Source: Pseudomonadota bacterium
Lineage (GTDB): Bacteria > Pseudomonadota > Alphaproteobacteria > Rhizobiales > Rhizobiaceae
Assembly: GCA_023387715.1 (NCBI GenBank)
Contig: JAEWHQ010000234.1
Coordinates: 1-16,021 of the forward strand
Reading direction: 5' to 3'
Length of the DNA stretch: 16,021 bases
The notes under the pieces are model-generated. The model had not been told where the DNA came from, did no database searches, and was given only the letters and a program-made list of their open reading frames with translations. Positions 14,517 through 16,021 of this stretch are shown one piece after another. Positions within the stretch are counted from its first letter, which is position 1. Each line of letters starts with the position of its first letter. Made by a program: the position numbers and the translations under genes.

Positions 14517-14524
14517 GGTACATT

Positions 14525-15157
14525 ATGAAATTAAAATTTGTTTTTGCTTGCGCCCTCATTGGCGCCGTGGCTAGCTTTAACTTAAATGCTGCGCAGGCAT
14601 CAAGTCCCTCAAACTTGGTCGAGCTTTTGAAGACCAAAGATGCCAAAGATGTGAAAAAAGCCGATGCAGCCAAAAAGGCGCCGGTTAAAAAAGCTGAGCA
14701 GAAAAGTGCAACCACAAAAGCTAAATATCTGCCGAAGCCGAAGGTAACGAAGAAATCTGCGAAAAAGCAGGCCAAGCCGACCAGCACCCGCTATTCGAGC
14801 ATCATCAATCACTATGCCAGCACTTATGGTGTCAATTCGGCATTGGCGCATGCGGTTGTCCGTCATGAAAGCAATTTCCAGCCACATGTACGTGGTCGTG
14901 CCGGTGAAATCGGTCTGATGCAGATCAAGCTCTCCACTGCACGTGGTTTGGGTTATACCGGTTCTGCCAAGGGTCTTTATGAGCCAAGCACCAATGTGCA
15001 ATATGGCATGAAATATCTGGCACAGGCACAAAAACTTGGCGGCGGCAGCGTTTGCGGAACCATCCTCAAATATAATGCCGGCCATGGTGCCAAGCGCATG
15101 AACCCGACTTCTGCTAAATATTGCAGCAATGTGCAGGCCTATATGCGCTCGTTCTAA
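14525..15157 (+). CDS. Secreted SLT-type lytic transglycosylase (GH23)
   Basis: This is a 210-residue protein. The signal peptide (1-25) is probably cut after AQA. Residues about 36-85 form a Lys/Ala-rich basic linker that may bind anionic wall polymers. The SLT domain (about 88-208) has catalytic Glu115 in RHESNF, GEIGLMQIK (127-135) and YNAGHG (183-188), the usual three family motifs. It probably cleaves glycan strands to 1,6-anhydro ends in the periplasm; small rhizobial enzymes like this sometimes open the wall for secretion systems, but none is encoded here. The start is ATG 14525 because it begins the signal peptide; the frame stays open to 14426. A terminator-like hairpin lies just upstream and an intrinsic terminator follows. 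Confidence 0.93.
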   Translation: MKLKFVFACALIGAVASFNLNAAQASSPSNLVELLKTKDAKDVKKADAAKKAPVKKAEQKSATTKAKYLPKPKVTKKSAKKQAKPTSTRYSSIINHYASTYGVNSALAHAVVRHESNFQPHVRGRAGEIGLMQIKLSTARGLGYTGSAKGLYEPSTNVQYGMKYLAQAQKLGGGSVCGTILKYNAGHGAKRMNPTSAKYCSNVQAYMRSF

Positions 15158-15214
15158 GGTGTAAGCATACTTGAAAGCGTCATCAGTCTTTCAGGATATT
15201 GCGTGAATAAAAAT

Positions 15215-15244
15215 CCGGATTGCTCAATGTGATCCGGCTTTTTT
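15215..15244 (+). terminator. Intrinsic terminator of the SLT gene
   Basis: CCGGAT (15215-15220) and ATCCGG (15232-15237) form a perfect stem that continues inward through wobbles (TGC/TGT side), followed by C and six T (15239-15244). It separates the SLT gene from rnpB. Confidence 0.88.
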
Positions 15245-15245
15245 G

Positions 15246-15274
15246 TTGCCTTTTGTTGCGAAAGAGCATTTAAG
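15246..15274 (+). promoter_or_regulatory. Weak candidate promoter of rnpB
   Basis: TTGCCT (15246-15251) and TTTAAG (15269-15274) with a 17-base spacer would place the start at the 5' strand of the RNase P P1 helix. The match to consensus is poor; the position is the main support. Confidence 0.3.
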
Positions 15275-15280
15275 GCAGTT

Positions 15281-15704
15281 GTCAGTCGGTTGGGCAGCCG
15301 CGCTTGTCATATGTCGAAAGACGGCAAGTGAGGAAAGTCCGGGCTCCATGGAGACACGGTGCCGGGTAACACCCGGCGAGGGTAACCTCAGGGATAGTGC
15401 CACAGAAAGCAAACCGCCCCGTCTCCGGTTGTGTCGTAACGGACATAAGCGGTGACGGGGTAAGGGTGAAAGGGTGGGGTAAGAGCCCACCGCATTGCTG
15501 GTAACAGGAATGGCAAGGTAAACCCCACCGGGAGCAAGACCGAATAGGGACGGCGTGTCGATTCGAAAGAATCAACAATCAGTTTCCGGATAGCCGTCCG
15601 GGTGGGTTGCACGAGGCGGGTGGCGACATCCGTCCCAGATGAATGGCTGCCACGTTGAGCTTTTGCTCAGCCATACAGAACCCGGCTTACAGACCGGCTG
15701 ACAA
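15281..15704 (+). ncRNA. rnpB: RNase P RNA (class A)
   Basis: This is the catalytic RNA that removes the 5' leader of pre-tRNAs, working with the RnpA protein. Conserved blocks are in order: GAGGAAAGTCCGGGCTCC near 15331-15348 (CR-I), ACAGAAAG (about 15402), GGGTGAAAGGGTGGGGTAAG, with the GGTAAG of loop 15 that binds the tRNA CCA end, GAGCAAGACCGAATAGGG near 15532, AGATGAATGGCTGCC near 15638, and ACAGAACCCGGCTTACAG near 15675 (CR-V). The ends come from helix P1: GTCAGTCGG (15281-15289) pairs with CCGGCTGAC (15694-15702), extended by TT/AA. The length of about 424 bases is normal. No coding frame here should be annotated. No clear T-run terminator follows. Confidence 0.97.
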
Positions 15705-15814
15705 TTTCCTTCCACGCTGTTTATTTCCCGCCATTCATATTTTGTGAAAAATTATACAAAAAAATTGTGTGTATTCGCATCGCAAACGGCTTTGCGCACC
15801 AAAAGGCTAACTCT

Positions 15815-15830
15815 TCATTAAGCTTAATGA
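15815..15830. repeat. Perfect 16-base palindrome in the rnpB downstream spacer
   Basis: TCATTAAGCTTAATGA equals its reverse complement. It lies 165 bases before the last start codon of the window. Nearby, CGCAAA (15781-15786) and TTTGCG (15791-15796) form a small hairpin, and GGGGACAG occurs at 15847-15854 and 15985-15992. The rest of 15705-15994 shows no gene I can support. Confidence 0.4.
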
Positions 15831-15994
15831 TGGATAACTAATTGATGGGGACAGCCGTGCTTAAAAAGGCCGCTTGTGCCTGATCAATTGCTCGATATGC
15901 CAATGCTTGCCGATGTGAAACGCCTTCAAACGACAGCAAAATCATAGTTAGAGCCGGATTTGTTGGCGATAACGCAAAGGACAAGGGGACAGTG

Positions 15995-16021
15995 ATGGCG
16001 AACACAGACGCAAAACAGTCT
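15995..16021 (+). CDS. Start of an unidentified gene (3' partial)
   Basis: Nine codons are visible (MANTDAKQS). The start is supported by a good ribosome site, AAGGGGA (15983-15989), with six bases between AAGGGG and ATG; a GTG directly before the ATG is in the same frame. In related genomes rnpB often lies close to mraZ and the division cluster, but these residues do not resemble the MraZ N-terminus I remember, so I leave the gene unnamed. Confidence 0.5.

Noticed and set aside
15224..15612. Several open frames on both strands over rnpB
   Set aside because: They lie inside a structured RNA gene with all conserved RNase P blocks.
15844..15882. A 12-codon frame following GATGGGGACAG as a possible leader of the last gene
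   Set aside because: It is too short, with no codon bias or conserved feature to support it.
1..16021. CRISPR arrays, tRNA genes, insertion sequences, phage or attachment sites
   Set aside because: No direct repeat arrays, cloverleaf patterns, transposase motifs or flanking duplications were seen on reading either strand.

Overview
The window looks like a chromosomal segment of an alphaproteobacterium of the order Hyphomicrobiales (Rhizobiales), most like the Brucella/Ochrobactrum/Pseudochrobactrum group. The basis is the glutaminase tail of a fused TrpE(G)-type anthranilate synthase, the long form of LeuA, an ArsR-methyltransferase regulator directly in front of metF, an alphaproteobacterial-style RNase P RNA, and a moderate GC content (about half, judged by eye). 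The exact genus is inference. There is no CRISPR array, transposase, phage module or tRNA; this is mostly ordinary core chromosome.

Left part (1-3780), amino-acid and metal genes on the plus strand: the 3' end of trpE(G) with its terminator, a cation diffusion facilitator exporter, then leuA. The 367 bases in front of leuA are not empty. They hold a 33-residue leader peptide with five leucines in eight residues, followed by mutually exclusive hairpins, which looks like a translation-coupled leucine attenuator.

Middle (3840-9400): a small tail-anchored protein of unknown function converges, with a 15-base overlap, on a calcineurin-like phosphoesterase that follows a DUF2293 gene. Divergent from these is a two-gene methionine/one-carbon operon, an ArsR-methyltransferase regulator (SahR-like) and metF, with a perfect inverted repeat over the likely promoter. 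A very strong bidirectional terminator closes metF and also ends an unlisted 28-residue, probably membrane-inserted protein on the minus strand. An AEC-family transporter follows.

Right part (9400-16021), cell envelope: a MltB-type lytic transglycosylase and a GH25 muramidase lipoprotein on the minus strand; then on the plus strand two small lipoproteins, a TerB-DnaJ protein paired with an AmpD-like amidase, and a secreted SLT-type lytic transglycosylase with a structured leader. The RNase P RNA gene (rnpB) follows, and the first nine codons of another gene close the window. Four peptidoglycan-cleaving enzymes of different chemistry lie within about 6 kb.

The most noteworthy unlisted items are the leuA leader peptide/attenuator, the 28-residue small protein, the SahR-like operator, and the terminator-like switch 14 bases in front of the SLT gene.
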